A DNA stretch of 64,000 bases from Poronia punctata (lineage: Eukaryota > Ascomycota > Sordariomycetes > Xylariales > Xylariaceae), in assembly GCA_022579005.1 (NCBI GenBank), contig MU401454.1, forward strand, positions 434,001 through 498,000. Direction: 5' to 3'. The notes below the pieces were generated by a model, which worked only from the letters and a program-made list of their open reading frames with translations, was not told where the DNA came from and searched no databases. The stretch's first letter is position 1; the number at the start of each line of letters is the position of its first letter. Both the position numbers and the translations under genes were made by a program. Shown here in pieces: positions 13,508 to 26,554 of this stretch.

Positions 13508-14675
13508 ACGTGCAACGCTCCGAGCATCCGGGATGAAAACCCCCGTCGCATACCCTATTCTCTTTTTGTTTATTTGTTTGGAAGATTTTGGCTGTACGAT
13601 CGAGGGCCGTAGCCGCTCGAACAGATACGTTGTAAATTTTAGCCTGGTATGTAGAACCTGTGGGCTAGCAGCTCCAGATCAGCAGCGTTTGCCATTAATA
13701 GTTGTATATATCATAGGCTGGAGTTTAGGCAGGGCAGGGCTATGGCCCAATAGTTAGGATAGATATAAGCTTAATGTAGTATTATCAGTTACTCTGGTCG
13801 TATTTGCTCGTTCTCCTTAATCTTTACGACCTCTTTCGTTTTTTGATAATCAAGATTTGTTGGGGCTTAAAAGTTTACTCTTTTTACCTTGTTTGAACTA
13901 ATCAAGTTTGTTAACCCACCTTTTAAGGGTTTAACTTAAGCTTTAACTAATGCCTACAGCTAGTTTGGCTGTTACATATGTCCTACCGTCTACGTTCTTG
14001 TCTATCGACCTATACTCGTAAGTCGCAACTACATGTATTACCTAATCGATGTACTCGTAGGTAGTCCCAAATACGAGGTGCTTTACGAGTTAGACTTACA
14101 AAGAAGGTTTGATCTTCTAGATGTTGAGAAGGATGTCAGGACCTATCTGATAATACACTAGTTTAAAAATATAGCATGAGAACTTAAATGCCGTCTAGGT
14201 TTTCGCCTTGGAGAGTGCCCGCGTGAAGGGATCCAAGAAATAGAGTTCAGATGCTACTGCCCGGGTGATGGAGTCTTTCATTCTCACGCTCACGAGCTAA
14301 AGTGGTCTAGATTTCAGTGGTCTAGTACTATAATGGGAACGTGTACTACTTCCACAAAAGTATTAGCGCCATAATTCAAGCGAACAACGCTACGTCAAGC
14401 AGGTGATCCCTATTCCCGTTACATTTTTATCTTGTCGGAAAGCAGTTTCCGTCGAGGTACCACAATCTTGTATCTTCCATACACGTGTAACTATGGCGAC
14501 ATTGGTAACCGGTTAATTCATTTTCTAAGCACCCTTCCCATCAGTCTGCTAGAAGACAAACTTGGGCCTCTTGAAGCGCTTATGCTCGACACCGACTCCC
14601 GTATCTCTGTTTTCTAACGTCGACGGGGACGTAACCTATCCTCATGGACCGGCCCTCAAATCGCCTCCACATCGC
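13508..14675. other. Intergenic spacer, no gene seen
   Basis: About 1.2 kb. It holds two TACTCGTA copies (14013-14020, 14052-14059). It is the only room for the slp1 promoter. No gene recognised. Confidence 0.6.
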
Positions 14676-17552
14676 ATGATCGCACAAATGTGGCCCTTCG
14701 TCGAGGCAAAACCACGGCATCTCGGATTAGTTTCGCTATTATTACTATTGGCGGACGGGGTATGCGCTCAAGGCGACAGCACGCCCACCCCCCGCGATGT
14801 CGCTAGGTCGAGTCTAGGCGCCGTTTTTGAGCCCACTTGCGAAGCTCGGACAGTGAACTACATCACCCATTCACTACCTCAACAATGCCTGACGACGGGA
14901 CCTATATCTTCTACCCCGATCTCGGAGCCCGTCGCCGTGACCGTGACCACGACTACGGCTGCTAATGCCTATACCGAGCACCCAGCGCAGACGAAAGATG
15001 TCGTACGAGACGAATACGATCCCGAAGGAGAGGACCTGAGCACGGGGGCTTTCATGTCATTTGAGGAATGGAAGGCTATGATGCTTGCAAAATCGGGTCC
15101 GGACGCCCTCGAGGCTAAACCACGCAGGAACAGAGACGCTGTCCCTGTAGAAGGATTTGATACTTTGGGAGAGGAAGGGGAAATATCTTTCGACTTTGAC
15201 GCCTACTCGGACAAACTGTCGGAGATAGCTTCTTCCGCCCGGCCGCCTGATCATGGGAAAGAAAAGGAAGAGCAGTTGGAGAAGGTGACCTACGACGAAG
15301 GCTTTACGTATTACCGCAGTAAGGATGCAGGGACTACGTGCAAGGAGAGGTTCTCATATTCATCCTTTGACGCCGGTGCAACGGTCAAGAAGGCGAGCCC
15401 GGGTGCTAAGAATCCCACCGCCATATTGGTTGAGAATAAAGATTCTTATATGCTGATGGAATGCGGGACGAAGAATAAATTCTTTATTGTCGAGCTGAGC
15501 GACGTGATTCTGGTAGACACGGTCGTGCTCGCGAATTTTGAGTTCTTTTCAAGTATGATGCGCCAGTTTCGGGTCAGCATCAGTGATCGTTACCCTGTCA
15601 AGGAGGACAAGTGGAAGGTTTTGGGTACATTCGAGGCTCGGAATTCACGAGATATCCAACCCTTCTTAGTTGAGAACCCCCAGGATTGGGCAAGATATCT
15701 CCGAGTCGAGATTCTCAGTCACTACGGAAACGAGTATTACTGCCCCGTGTCTCTGTTACGTGTCCATGGGCTTCGTATGCTTGATTCATGGAAACAAGTT
15801 GACCCTTCTGAGCTCGAAGCTGAAGATGAAAGCCCGCCGACCATCTCAGAGCCCGCAGAGGAGTCAGTCGAGGTTAGCGAAGAGCCACCGATACAATCGG
15901 AGCAGCCGGAAGCCCCTCAGTCTACGCCGGCCGAAAATGGAACGGCAGTCGTCATGGAACAAAGCTGTTGGACACCATACTGGGATGAAGCATATTTCGA
16001 CCACACCTACCCCCTTAAAGGATGTGCACATGTGAATACCTCAAGCACTAGCGCGGCTAGTCACGAGAATGAACCGCCGCGGACAGTATCGGGAGGACAT
16101 CGGCCTACACCCGGCAGCGGGAAAGTCAACTCGGCCATTCCGAATACCTCTTCGCCAGTAACCGCACCAAGACAAACAGCCGAACCAACCGTGAACGCAA
16201 CAAAATCCGGGGCTTCGATCTCTACTGAACACCCGGTCAGCTCGGTTACTCATACGCCGCCTACAGCATCGTCTGCTCCGGGACGAGATAATAGCTCGGT
16301 CGCTGCAACCGGGTCTTCCCTGTCACAGACTGTAGGCGAAAGCACAACCGGACAGAATGTCCCCAGGAGTAAATCTACCACCACAACGTCGATAAAGCCG
16401 CCCTCATCCAAGTCGTCTACAAGGGCCTCTCAAACGACGCCGCGTAACAGAACCAGCACGACCACATCCACGCCTCCTCCCACCCCAACTGTGCAGGACT
16501 CGTTTTTCAAGGCCTTGACGAAGCGCCTACAGGTTCTAGAATCGAACACTACCCTATCCTTACAATATATCGAGTCGCAGTCCAAGTTTCTCCAGGAGGC
16601 ACTCGCTAAGCTCGAACGACGACAGATAGCCAAGGTTGACCTCTTCCTGGACAAGCTGAATAACACCGTCTTGGGCGAGCTCCGGGAGGTCAGGACACTT
16701 TACGATCACATATGGCAGTCGACCGTCATTGCGCTCGAGACACAACGCGAGCAGACCGAGAACGAGATTGTGGCGCTGAGCACGCGAGTAGGCGTTCTAG
16801 CCGACGAAGTCGTCTTCCAAAAGCGGATGGCCATCGTGCAGAGCGTACTCCTATTGGGCTGTCTCGTCCTCGTCATATTCTCGCGTGGCTTTGCCGGCTC
16901 GGCCGTAGAAGCCTACTATCCTAGCCAATTCCTTGCCGCTTCGCCGCCGAGACTAGCTTCGCCCGGCCTCCCCACCACGCCAAAGGCGCAATTCAAGCGT
17001 GTTCGGCCCGGCTTCGGCTTTCCTGACGAGACACGAAGCTCGGCCAACACCGCGCCCGCAAGGGACAGGCCATCGAGCGATTACTCGCAAGGCGGTGGCC
17101 TTGGCGTCGATGATGGACGAAGTTCCAGTCGAACGCCCGAGCCTAGAAGCCGCACCGGCTCTAAGGGGGCGGGTTCGATTTCCACGCCGCAGAGACTAAT
17201 GACGCCTACCAGGGCCTTGACGGACCCATCAGGCGCAGACTTTCACCCTCCCACGCCCTCTAGTCTAGAAGAGATGGCATACGATTCCGAACCAGCTATG
17301 ACGCCGAGTGCAGACTACTTCTCGGCCGCCACCAGCGTCAACGGCGACGGCGACTCTTCCGAAGGAGACGACGTCCCGCAGATGTACCATCCTGACAACA
17401 TGTTGACCAGACAACAACTTACCCCGTCGGCGTCGGACAGCGGATCTGAATACATCCTATCGAGGTCCGGCAGGCCCGGTCTGACGCTGACGCGTTCTGG
17501 GTCGACGCGGAAACCTTTGCCTGCTTTACCGGAAGATCCGGATCCGGATTAA
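14676..17552 (+). CDS. slp1: SLP1-type SUN-domain ER membrane protein
   Basis: Single exon, 958 residues from the first in-frame ATG (a second ATG follows at 14688). The N-terminus has a signal-peptide-like hydrophobic run (LVSLLLLLADGVCAQ). Residues about 220-370 are the SUN-like domain of the Slp1/EMP65 class, including SYMLMECGTKNKFFIVELSD, MRQFRVSISDRYP and the closing CPVSLLRVHG. A long Ser/Thr/Pro-rich linker follows, then a predicted coiled coil (about 610-715), a transmembrane helix (about 719-740, VLLLGCLVLVIFS) and a roughly 215-residue polar tail. Yeast Slp1 works with Emp65 in the ER to protect soluble proteins during folding; the same role is inferred here. The tail is long for the family. 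Confidence 0.9.
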   Translation: MIAQMWPFVEAKPRHLGLVSLLLLLADGVCAQGDSTPTPRDVARSSLGAVFEPTCEARTVNYITHSLPQQCLTTGPISSTPISEPVAVTVTTTTAANAYTEHPAQTKDVVRDEYDPEGEDLSTGAFMSFEEWKAMMLAKSGPDALEAKPRRNRDAVPVEGFDTLGEEGEISFDFDAYSDKLSEIASSARPPDHGKEKEEQLEKVTYDEGFTYYRSKDAGTTCKERFSYSSFDAGATVKKASPGAKNPTAILVENKDSYMLMECGTKNKFFIVELSDVILVDTVVLANFEFFSSMMRQFRVSISDRYPVKEDKWKVLGTFEARNSRDIQPFLVENPQDWARYLRVEILSHYGNEYYCPVSLLRVHGLRMLDSWKQVDPSELEAEDESPPTISEPAEESVEVSEEPPIQSEQPEAPQSTPAENGTAVVMEQSCWTPYWDEAYFDHTYPLKGCAHVNTSSTSAASHENEPPRTVSGGHRPTPGSGKVNSAIPNTSSPVTAPRQTAEPTVNATKSGASISTEHPVSSVTHTPPTASSAPGRDNSSVAATGSSLSQTVGESTTGQNVPRSKSTTTTSIKPPSSKSSTRASQTTPRNRTSTTTSTPPPTPTVQDSFFKALTKRLQVLESNTTLSLQYIESQSKFLQEALAKLERRQIAKVDLFLDKLNNTVLGELREVRTLYDHIWQSTVIALETQREQTENEIVALSTRVGVLADEVVFQKRMAIVQSVLLLGCLVLVIFSRGFAGSAVEAYYPSQFLAASPPRLASPGLPTTPKAQFKRVRPGFGFPDETRSSANTAPARDRPSSDYSQGGGLGVDDGRSSSRTPEPRSRTGSKGAGSISTPQRLMTPTRALTDPSGADFHPPTPSSLEEMAYDSEPAMTPSADYFSAATSVNGDGDSSEGDDVPQMYHPDNMLTRQQLTPSASDSGSEYILSRSGRPGLTLTRSGSTRKPLPALPEDPDPD

Positions 17553-17901
17553 ATCCGGTTTTCTTCTCGTTGTGTGTTTTGTAATTTAGCCAGAGAGATA
17601 CCTTGTAGAAGCGAATGAACATGAAATGATTATAACGGATAAGCACTCTTATAACTAGTAACTAACCAGTAGTACTGGCTTGATGTGATGATCCACGCAG
17701 CCATGCATGCCCCGGATTTGCGTATACTTAATATATAATCATGATTTTCAAGACTACGAGTATAGCTACGGAGGTAGCTAGCTAGCTAGCTAGGTAGCTA
17801 ATACACCAGCAACTTGTAACTATAAAGTAAATCGTCAACTATATACCAAGGTAGCCACCGAACAAAGTACATAGGTTGCTTGAAGACTACATACTGTATG
17901 T

Positions 17902-17939
<38 letters not shown>

Positions 17940-18293
17940 TATGAGGTGTGCTGCATCTGCTGTACCTAGTGCAGTGCCAAGCCAAATGGCAACAGCTAAT
18001 ACAGTGCTAGGTTATATAACTTAGATACGTTAACAACTACTATAAGGTTAAAGGGGCATGTTTCTGAAGAGAGCAATTTTACCTTGGCACGGCCGGGCCG
18101 GCTTCTGAAAACAAGTCTTTTGCAAGGTAATTAAAAGGGATTTAAAGGGGTTGCGAACAGCTACATAGACATGAAGGTTAGGTAGGTAATGTAAGTACCT
18201 AGTATAAAATGCGTTAGTTACCTACCAACCAAAAACGTTGCAAAAAAACTGCAAATAACCTTTATAATCTCCTAAGAGGTAGGCGGTGTTAGG
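17553..18293. other. Left flank of the AT-rich island
   Basis: About 0.74 kb of ordinary composition, with a perfect (AT)16 run (17905-17936), GCTAGCTA-type short repeats near 17,780, one TACGAGTA copy (17755-17762) and the 13-mer AGTGCAGTGCCAA (17968-17980) that recurs inverted beyond the other side of the island. No gene. Confidence 0.6.
17905..17936. repeat. (AT)16 microsatellite
   Basis: Thirty-two bases of perfect alternating AT, about 360 bp outside the left inverted repeat of the AT-rich island. Confidence 0.95.
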
Positions 18294-18352
18294 TACCGTA
18301 CCGCGACCCGCAGTGACCAGTAAACTGTAAATTTACAGCAAATTAATAGTTA
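18294..18352 (+). repeat. Left terminal inverted repeat of the AT-rich element
   Basis: Starts TACCGTACC (18294-18302) and contains TAAACTGT (18321-18328) and ATTAATAGTTA (18342-18352). It pairs with 28284-28331 in reverse. Five of the 12 mismatches in the first 35 bases are transitions, as RIP would produce. Confidence 0.65.
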
Positions 18353-18584
18353 GCAAATTTAGTTGCGTTAACCTAAATAAACACGTAAAGAACTATTAGT
18401 TAATTTAAACTGTTTATCTAGTATAAGCGTTTTTTAATTTTTTAACGTATATTATTTTATTTGTTAATATGTGCTAGCATTAACATAAGCAAATGTTTAT
18501 ATAAGTAGTTGTTAGAATTAAAAAACATATAAAAGTGTAAACATATTATATTGCAATTGTAGAAAATTATAAGCATTAGCCTAA

Positions 18585-19015
18585 TTTAGCGTTAGATTTA
18601 TTATTAGATTTATTGTTAGATTTATTGTTAGATTTAGTAATTGCTTAACGTTAAATTTAGCATTAGATTTAGTGTTAAATTTAGCGATTGCTTAACGTTA
18701 AATTTAGCATTAGATTTAGTATTAAATTTAGCATTAGATTTAGTATTAAATTTAACATTAAATTTAACATTAAATTTAGCGTTAAATTTAGCATTAAATT
18801 TAACATTAAATTTAGCGTTAAATTTAGCATTAGATTTAATATCTAATTTTACGTTAACTTAACGTTAAATTTAGCGTTAACTTAATATTTGCTTAATAGT
18901 AGATTTAGCATTAAATTAACGTTAAAGTTAGCGTTAAAGTTAGCGTTAAAGTTAGCGTTAAAGTTAGCGTTAAAGTTAGCATTAAAAATCTTTAGCGTTA
19001 AAAATGTTTAATATT
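18585..19015 (+). repeat. Left subterminal array of TTAGCGTTAAA-type units
   Basis: About 17 copies of a core TTAGC(G/A)TTA spaced mostly 12 or 24 bp apart, with four 12-bp units TTAAAGTTAGCG in near-perfect tandem at about 18,920-18,975. The reverse complement of the same core makes up the array at the other end. Clustered short subterminal repeats often serve as transposase-binding sites in DNA transposons; that role is inference here. Confidence 0.75.
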
Positions 19016-22000
19016 AACGCCTGCTATATAAGCGCTATAATACAAGGCTCTTATAAGGCAATTATAAGTACCTATATACCTTTTAAATTTATACTTACTA
19101 ATTATATAATAAGGTTGTTTACAACAACGCTTTTAATTTACCTATAAGTAAATTGTTTTCTTTAGTACAATACAATATAGTTTTAACTAATATATATACA
19201 TATTACCTATTAACTTGCTACTATACTTTAGCGCACTTATATAAAACTAACATCTTAATTTATAAATAAAACCTAGCAGTTTAAAGTATTTAAAGCGCAA
19301 GTCTAATTTTTATTATTATCTTTATAAAAAAGTATTATATACTAAATATATATTATTAATTAAAAAAGCCTAATAATAATAAGGTTACAATGTTTAAAAA
19401 TCAAGAGGCTAGTTAAATAATTATATTTAAGACCTTTGTTTTCCTTTTAACCTTTTACTAGCGCAACTATTAAAAAAACGCAAAATTTGTTTATCTTTAT
19501 ACCTTATTAATAAGTAATTAGCTAGGCCTTTAAATTAAACTAGTAATATAAAATAAATAAAATAAACAAAATAAATAAGTTTAAAGTTATTATTAAAGAT
19601 CCTTTTAAATAAGCTATTTTAACTTATAATATTTTAAAGTAAAGGCTTATAACGTAAAGTACTTACTACTAATTGCATTATAAGTAAAAATGTAGTTTAA
19701 ATAACTATATTATGCTACTAAGTTCTTTTAAGTATATTAAATATATTAACCTTGCTGCTTAATAATGCGTTTAGTTAATTTTTTACATTTTATATTAGTT
19801 TTAATATTATAAGGTTATTTTAACGCTATGCTAACATTATTAAGGGGTTTGTATACGTTTATATAACTAGTAGCAAAGTTTAATAGTATAAATACTATAT
19901 ATACACAAACAAATTATAATATTAAAAGGTATAAAAATAAATTTTAAAGGGTACAACACTAATATAACTATATTTAAAAAAGTATAAAAATAAAAATAAA
20001 AAGTATAACATATAATAAAAATAGGTAATAAAGGTAAGTACTCCTATTTTAATATATACTTACTTGTTTATTTAAGCAACCTTTTTTTATTATTTTAATA
20101 ACTAATAAGTACGTATAATTATTACTTAATAATTATATGCAGCCTTATATACAGATTTTATATCTTAGCAAAACATATTATCTATACTTGCTTTTTTAAC
20201 TAGCAATTAAGCAGCAGTTATAGCGTTGTTTATTAACTATTTAATAACTTAAACATTATAATAAGTATTGTTAGCAAGCAGCTTAGTAACGTTATTAAAA
20301 GCTAACTGCAAAAAGTTATTATTAGTTTTTAACACTTTTTGTTAACTTTTAAAAACTAAAAAAAAAAGCGTTAGTATTAATTAATGCAATTTTTTAAGTT
20401 ATTTTATTAAGCTAAGATAGCTATTTTAATATGCATTAAATAAAACAAATCTTATTATTTACGCAAAGTTTTTTTAAGTAAACAGGTTTTTTTCTAGTAA
20501 ACAATAGTTTATAGTATAAACAACTTATTTTTAAAGTTTACAATAAAGTATTAAGTTAATTATCTTTATTTTAAGCGTATTAAAAGTAAATACTAACTTA
20601 TACTTTAATTTAAATATAATTACTATAGCTATAAAAACTAAACTATACTTTTTTATTACTTTTAAGTAATAAAAGCTAATATAAATATTTAGTTTTAATA
20701 TTTATAGTTTATATTTAAATAACTTAACTATTAATAGCTTAACTAATTTTATAGCTAAGTAAAGATTTTTTATTTTTTTAATTAACTAAATAGCAATAGC
20801 GTAACTAACAACATCTTGTTTACTTATAATAGCCCTAGTACTAGTTATAACTATAAAGATTTAAAATAGTTTAATTAAACCTTTTACAATACTTGCTAAA
20901 GTACAACTACGTTGCTAATTAAAAGCGCAAAAAACAGTATTAATAAATATTTAAAAAAGACAGCAACTTTGCTTTACTTATTTATTAAATAAAAGTTTAA
21001 ATTGTTTTTTTACAAAAAAGTAGTCTACAGTTAGCAAAATATTTGTACGCACGTTTTTAATAAAAACCTTAATAATAATATTAACAGGTTTAATATTAAA
21101 ACTACTTTTTTAAAATAGTAAAGGTAACTTAGGTTAAAAAACTATTATAACAGCAATAAAAAAGCTAGCCTTAATAAACTAAAGCTTGCTTTTTAGCTAA
21201 GTATAAAATAAAAGCAGTACTATTATAAACTAGCAGCTATACTTTGCTAATAAATATTGCAATATATAGTATAGCAACTAAAAAGCTTTTTAACTAAGCT
21301 AACTAAAAAATAGTTACAATATTTTAAAATATTTATTATATTTAGTAAAGGTTAAAACTTAATTTATAATTAATAAGTGCAACATTTTTATTAACCTTTT
21401 AAATTTTAAATATGCAAAATTAGCTAGCTAGGTTTATATAATATTAAGTATAAAAAAAATAAATATTAATGCTAGGTTTTTAAGCACAAAACTAAACTTT
21501 TTAGCTTTAGCTTTAGTATGCTTTTTTATTTTAATTAAGCGTATATTTGCAATATGTTCCTATTGCTAAAAGATTTTATAATAATACTTCTAGTTTTTTT
21601 TACTAAATAAATTATAGTTTATATTACTATAATCTATTAAAGTTATTTTATATATTTAGCAACTTTGCTTTACTATTAGTTGCTTAAAACCAAAGTTTTT
21701 TTACTATTATAAAAAGTTTTTAGCTAAAATAAAAATATAACTTAAAATAAATAAAGCTTTGCTATTAATAGCTATATAAAAACCTTTTTTAAGCTTTTAT
21801 AGCTTTATACTAACTTGTTTTTATACTTTTTTATTATTTAAAGCATAAAAGCTTAATATTAAAAGCATAATGTTTATTTAGTACAAATGCTATAACTACT
21901 TAAACGTAGTAATAAAGTAATAAACTCCTATAATAAACTTATATATTATGCAGTATAATTTAAAGCTGTTTGCAAAAAGCACTAAAAAAACTATAAACAC

Positions 22001-24698
22001 CTAAGCGTCTTTTTTATTAAAAGTTTGCACTAAAGCTTTTTGCAAAAACTCTTACACCTTTAGTTTGCTTTTTATTAAAGTCAACTTTATAAAAAAAAAA
22101 AACTAGGTTAAACTTGTATTTATTTTTTAACAAACTAAAAATTAAACATTTAAAATCTTAAGGTTGCTAAAAAGCTTAACTAAGCTTTTAAATAAATAAT
22201 TAACGTAAATAGAATTTAAAAAAGTAATTAAGTTACTTTTATAAATAAGTACACGCTAGCTTTTAGCTAACACCTACTTATTTTTAAGTATTAAGTTAAT
22301 AAGAAAGCGTTTAAAATAATGCTTAAACGTTTGCAAAAAACTTGCAATGCTTTAAAAATATATAAAAAGCTTTATTTAAAAAACAACGTTGTTATACTTT
22401 TATTTTTAATTTATATAGCTTTTTAGCTATTTATCTTGCTATACCTTATATACTTAACTAAAATAGCTTATTAAATTTAAGTTAGTAAAATTAGCATAAT
22501 ATATTAAATAGTTATATTAATAACAACTATACTTAATAAAATTAAAAAAAAATATAAGCTAGCTATTAAAATACTAAGCAAACTTTTTAAAAGTTACTTA
22601 AATAAAAAAAGCCTACGCTATAAACTTTTAAAAATGCTAAAGCTTGTTAACTAAATAAGCTATCTTAAAAAACATTTCTTTTTAGAGCTTAAATGCTAAA
22701 AGCTTGTTAATATAATTAATAAAGTTAAAATAAAAAAAGTTCTAAGTTAAAGCTGCTTTAGTTTGCTGCTTATATAATAACATTTTTTTAAAATAAAAAG
22801 TAATTAGCGTTTAACGTATAAAAAAAAGAAAAAGTTGTTAATAAACGGCTTTTTTTAATATATTAATAGTAATAGGTAAAAAAGCAACGTTTTTAGCAAG
22901 CTTTAAAAAAGTACTAGTACTTATATATGCTTAGAAAATTTCTTTTAAACTTTAATATACTATATTACTAATACTATTAAGTTAAGCTTAAAAACTAAGT
23001 ACTATATATAAGTTACTTAATAAAGTTAACTTATATTAATTAAAAACAGCCTTTAACTTGTTTTTAATAGTTTAAAGGGCACGTTTACTTAAAGCTAAAA
23101 GGTTTCTAAGAAAATCTTTTTTAATAGCCTAGTTAATAACATTACTATTACTATTACTATTACTATTTATACTTATATTTATATTAAATATTTTATTATT
23201 ATTATTAATAGCTATAACATTTTAATAATTAGCAAGTTACTATAACTTTTTTAAAGTAAAATTTTCTTTGTTTTAAGCAATAAGGTTTTTAAAGTCTTTA
23301 AAAGCATTTATGCTAGCAAAAAAAAAGCTTACATTATTATAAACTTAATTTAAAGTCTTATTAAGCTTAACAAGGTTAAGTTGCTAACAAGATATAAGTA
23401 AATATTAGCTATTTTCTTTTATTTAAATCTAACTACTTAATTAATAAAATTATATATTATAAAATTAATTAAAAACGCTTATAATATTGTTTTTTTTATC
23501 GTTATTATTATTATTAATATTATTATTATTATTATAAACTATAGCAGTACTTTTATCTTTGTTTTTATTTTTATTTTTATTTTTATTATCTTTATTGTTT
23601 TTATTTATTACTTTAGCACTACAACTTTTAGCAGTTTGCTTTTATACTTTTTAAGCAGCTTTTTTTTTAAGCTAAGTAATAAAAGCAAACCGATTTATAT
23701 AGCAACCTAATTTATAAAGCATTTTTATAGTTAGTAAGTAGGTGCTAAGATTTAATATAATAAGTACGCTATAATAAGTTTAAAAATTATAAAAATAAAT
23801 ATATAAGTAAAAAGTAACTAAGTTAATATAAAATAAAATATATTAAAACCTTACTGCTTACTTAACTTAACTTATAAGTTAATTTAACTAATTTATACTT
23901 ATAGCCTTTTTTAAGTTATATAACCTTGCTTAAAAAAAGCTATTTTAATACTAAGTAAGTAAATAAGTAGTATTTACCCTTATTACCTTATATACTTACC
24001 TCTTACCTTTATATATAATAAAAAGATTTTAGTACGTTTTTTTCCTTTTTAAGTTGCTTAAACTATATATTTAATACTTATATTAAGTAATAAAAAAAAC
24101 ATACCTGCTTAAAACTACTTATATATTTTTTTACATATTTTTTAAAAATTTAAGTATTTAATATAAGTAATTTAAATATTATATACTTTATATAAGTTTT
24201 TTTACTTTTTAATTAACATATTTACTTAAAAAAATATTATATAATTACTTAAGCAATAATAAGTAATTAACTTTAGCTATTAAAAAACATTTTATAAGCT
24301 ACCTCTAAGCAACCTTAACTTACTTATTTATATAGAAAAAAGGCAAGTAAAGTATAAGGTAATATACAATACAAAGTAAAGTACCTACTTATTACGCTAA
24401 AGTATACGCTACGCTGCTTAAACCTAAAAGCTAAAGTTTAGCTAGTTTTACTACTTAAATATAAGTGCTTACTATTTAAAGTACTAATTTAAAAAAAAGC
24501 TTATAAATATAAGTTTATATTAATATATTTTTATTATATTAATTATATTATATATAAGTAAAGTTTTAATAAAAAGCAACAAGCAATATAGCTAAGGCAA
24601 AAATAATTACAATAAGCAAATACTTTTATTTTTAACTAAAAGTACCTACTTTACTAATAATATTAAAAATTAAAAACAGATAAATATACCTACTATTT

Positions 24699-25745
24699 TT
24701 ATATACCTTTTAATTTAATACTATAACCCTTAGCGTCTAAGTTGCTAGCGTTACTTCTAGGAGGTTTTTTGCTATTGTTATTATTAGCGCTATTAACAAA
24801 CAAGCTACCCCCTTTAGCACCCCTTTTAGCACCCCTTTTAGCATTGCCTCTAACACCGCCTTTAACTAAGCTACTAACACTTTTTTTAACACTGCTGCTG
24901 CCCTTAACACTACTACTACTACTGCTGCCTAAGCTACCTTTTAAAGCAGCCTTTAAAAAAATGTCTTTATAGTTAGTTAAAAGAGAGTTACTTAATAGCT
25001 TAATATGCTTACAAGATTTGCTTTAGGCCTTATATTTAGCTTTTTTAGCTATAGCTATAAGTATATCTTTATAACTAGCCTTGCTTTTATAATTAAAAGG
25101 TTTTTTATTTTTTTTATTTTTATTTTTTTCTTTTTTATATTTGCGCTTTTTAGCACTAAAGGTTTTAACTATAGCTAGTTTATTTTTAACTTTAAACGTA
25201 ACTTTGTAGCTAGCTTAAAGTACCTTGTTTATATTATTATTATTATTATTGTTATTATTATTATTATTGTTGCCTTTAGCTTTTTTAAACTTAAATTTAG
25301 CCTTAGCCCTAGCCCTAGCTTTAGCCTTGGCCTTAGCCCTAGCCCTAGCCCTGGCCCTAGCCTTGCGCCTAGCCTCCTCTTTTTTTTTATTATCTTTATC
25401 CTTATTATTATTATTATTATTATTATCTTTTTTTTTTTTTTTTCCTTTTTTTTCCTAGGCCTTTTTAGCCTTAGCCTTTTTAGCTTTAGCTTTGCGCCTA
25501 GCTTGTACTTTTTTCTCTTTTTTTTTTTTATTTTTATTATCTTTAAATTTAGCTTTAGCTTTAGCCTTATTTTTATCTTTTTGCCCCTTTTTTTTATTTT
25601 TATTTTTATTTTTATTACTTTTTTTTAAATTTAAGTTAAAAAGCGCGTTTAGCTATATATAGCTTAAAGTTAAGCTAATATTAAGTTTAGCTTTTTTAGC
25701 TAAACGCTGCCCTTTTTTACTAAAAGCTTTTTTAACAAAATATTA
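24699..25745 (-). pseudogene. Decayed low-complexity reading frame inside the AT-rich element
   Basis: In the minus-strand frame whose codons end on multiples of 3, 347 codons contain only four internal stops (complement of 25653-25655, 25455-25457, 25215-25217, 25023-25025). All are TAA or TAG, as RIP makes from CAA and CAG. Random DNA of this composition should give around 30. The translation is rich in Lys, Ala, Arg, Asn and Ser: alternating KA/RA tracts (about 25,280-25,380 and 25,450-25,500), a non-repetitive middle with KASYKDILIAIAKKAKYKA, then a Ser-rich stretch and AKRGAKRGAKGG. RIP turns GCT-GAG into GCT-AAG, so some Lys may once have been Glu. No domain recognised. Simple repeats partly explain the openness. 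Confidence 0.5.
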
Positions 25746-26554
25746 ACGCTTAAATAAAAGTAAAAAAGTATATTTAAACTAAGTTTAAATTAAGTATGCT
25801 ACTTACTTAATACTTTTAAAGTTGCTATATAATAGCATAGCAATATAACGCTAAATACGTATAAGTTAAGCTTTAGCTTAAGTTAAGTTATTAAATATAA
25901 TTATATATATATAGCATACTAATTTAAGCATTACTTATTTTTATATTTTTATAATTTAGTTAGCTAACTTTTATTATAACTTTATTAAGTAAGTAATTTA
26001 TATTAATAATAGTACCAGCCTTTACTATTTAAAGCTTTTTTATTTATAATGCTTTTTAAGTAATTAAAAAATAAATAAAACCTATTTTAAAACTAAAGAC
26101 GCTTAATCTTGCTAAAAATAGTAATATTTAGTATCTTAACTTAAAAATTTTTAAAGTTAGCTATTATCTCGGTTTTATTAGCAGCAATATAGCTTTTTAG
26201 CTATGCTATATTATTTTATAACACTTTATATTATAGCTACTAACTATAAGCTAATAGTTAGCGTTAAGCTTTTTTTTAAAGCTAAAAGTTAAAAAAAACA
26301 CTAAAGCTTAAAATCTTATCTAATATTAGTTAAACTTGCAACTTTTTTATTTCCTTATATAAAAAATGCTTTTAACGCGCCTTTTAAAATATTTTAGCGT
26401 TATACTTATTAGCTATTTAAACGTTAATGTTAAAAAAGCCTGCTTTTTTTTTTAACTAGCACTTTTTTAGTATACGTTTTTTATATTATTTATTTTTCTT
26501 TTTTTTCTTTTTTTTAAGGTCTAATAGCACTGCTAGATCTTCTTAGCTTAAAGT

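Noticed and set aside
21900..23400. Protein-like minus-strand readings in the middle of the island if stops are read as Gln
   Set aside because: Stop density there is about 10 percent or more, no better than expected for such AT-rich DNA, so the impression of coding is not supported.
25290..25370. CCCTAG/CCCTAGC runs resembling telomere repeats
   Set aside because: The unit is irregular (CCTTAG, CCCTGG, GCTTTAG) and fits the KA/RA coding repeat on the minus strand better than TTAGGG arrays.
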